5,350 nt of DNA. It comes from Terriglobus sp. (GTDB lineage Bacteria > Acidobacteriota > Terriglobia > Terriglobales > Acidobacteriaceae). The notes beneath the pieces are model-generated. The model saw only the letters and a program-made list of their open reading frames with translations. It did no database searches and was not told the DNA's origin. The stretch spans positions 1 through 5,350 of the forward strand of contig JAHFTZ010000054.1 in assembly GCA_023265355.1 (NCBI GenBank). Direction: 5' to 3'. A program made the translations under genes and the position numbers. Of the stretch, positions 5,318-5,350 are shown piece by piece (the first letter of the stretch is position 1; the number at the start of each line of letters is the position of its first letter).

Positions 5318-5350
5318 CAGCGGCCTCTGCGGAAGACGCGGGCGAGGATG
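5317..5350 (-). CDS. Possible 3' end of an upstream gene, cut by the window edge
   Basis: On the minus strand one frame from the right edge reads ILARVFRRGR and stops with TGA at 5319-5317, sharing one base with the ATG of the DUF2339 gene (TGATG). Such one-base overlaps are typical of translationally coupled operon genes, and a hydrophobic stretch ending in basic residues is a plausible protein C-terminus. Only ten codons are visible, so this is a guess from arrangement. Confidence 0.35.
   Translation of the reverse strand, partial: ILARVFRRGR

Overview
The window is about 5.3 kb of ordinary chromosomal DNA from a fairly GC-rich bacterium. The best guess is an acidobacterium of the Granulicella/Edaphobacter/Terriglobus type. 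This is inferred from the mix of families (a bactofilin, a DUF2339 membrane protein, a secreted protein of unknown function) and from intergenic sequences of the type 'CAGATCCTT...GGATGACA', which I recall as common between acidobacterial genes. It has not been checked by a search. I see no phage, insertion sequence, CRISPR array, rRNA or tRNA.

Layout. Positions 1-140 hold no convincing gene, only a degraded intergenic repeat. On the minus strand, read from right to left, four genes follow one another between 1931 and 141: an NTF2-like/DUF4440 protein (1931-1518, TTG start with a strong ribosome binding site), an FmdE-like protein with a C-terminal zinc ribbon (1464-856), a thiamine-phosphate-synthase/TenI-like barrel protein (859-308, GTG start overlapping the previous stop as GTGA) and a 49-residue basic microprotein (290-141). 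The last three are tightly packed and are probably one operon. Positions 1932-2115 are intergenic and carry the repeat element plus three short direct repeats. A secreted protein of unknown function (2802-2116, minus strand) is divergent from a bactofilin (3002-3541, plus strand) across a 199-base intergenic region. The bactofilin ends in a strong intrinsic terminator. A convergent 561-residue DUF2339 multi-pass membrane protein (5317-3632, minus strand) fills the right part. Its start touches the stop of a gene that lies mostly beyond the right edge.

How the genes may work together. The only clear functional unit is the fmdE-like / TenI-like / microprotein cluster, whose overlap and spacing predict co-translation. 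Its biochemical role cannot be read from the sequence: the TenI-like protein lacks an acidic residue normally used by true thiamine phosphate synthase, and the FmdE domain is far from any methanogenesis context. Bactofilin (cell shape, polymer scaffold) and DUF2339 (inner membrane) are envelope-related but face each other as separate transcription units. No established novel system is evident. The items most worth a second look are the three-gene operon, the stand-alone microprotein that resembles an integrase arm-binding domain, and the repeat-containing intergenic region whose RNA could pair with the ribosome binding site of the NTF2-like gene.
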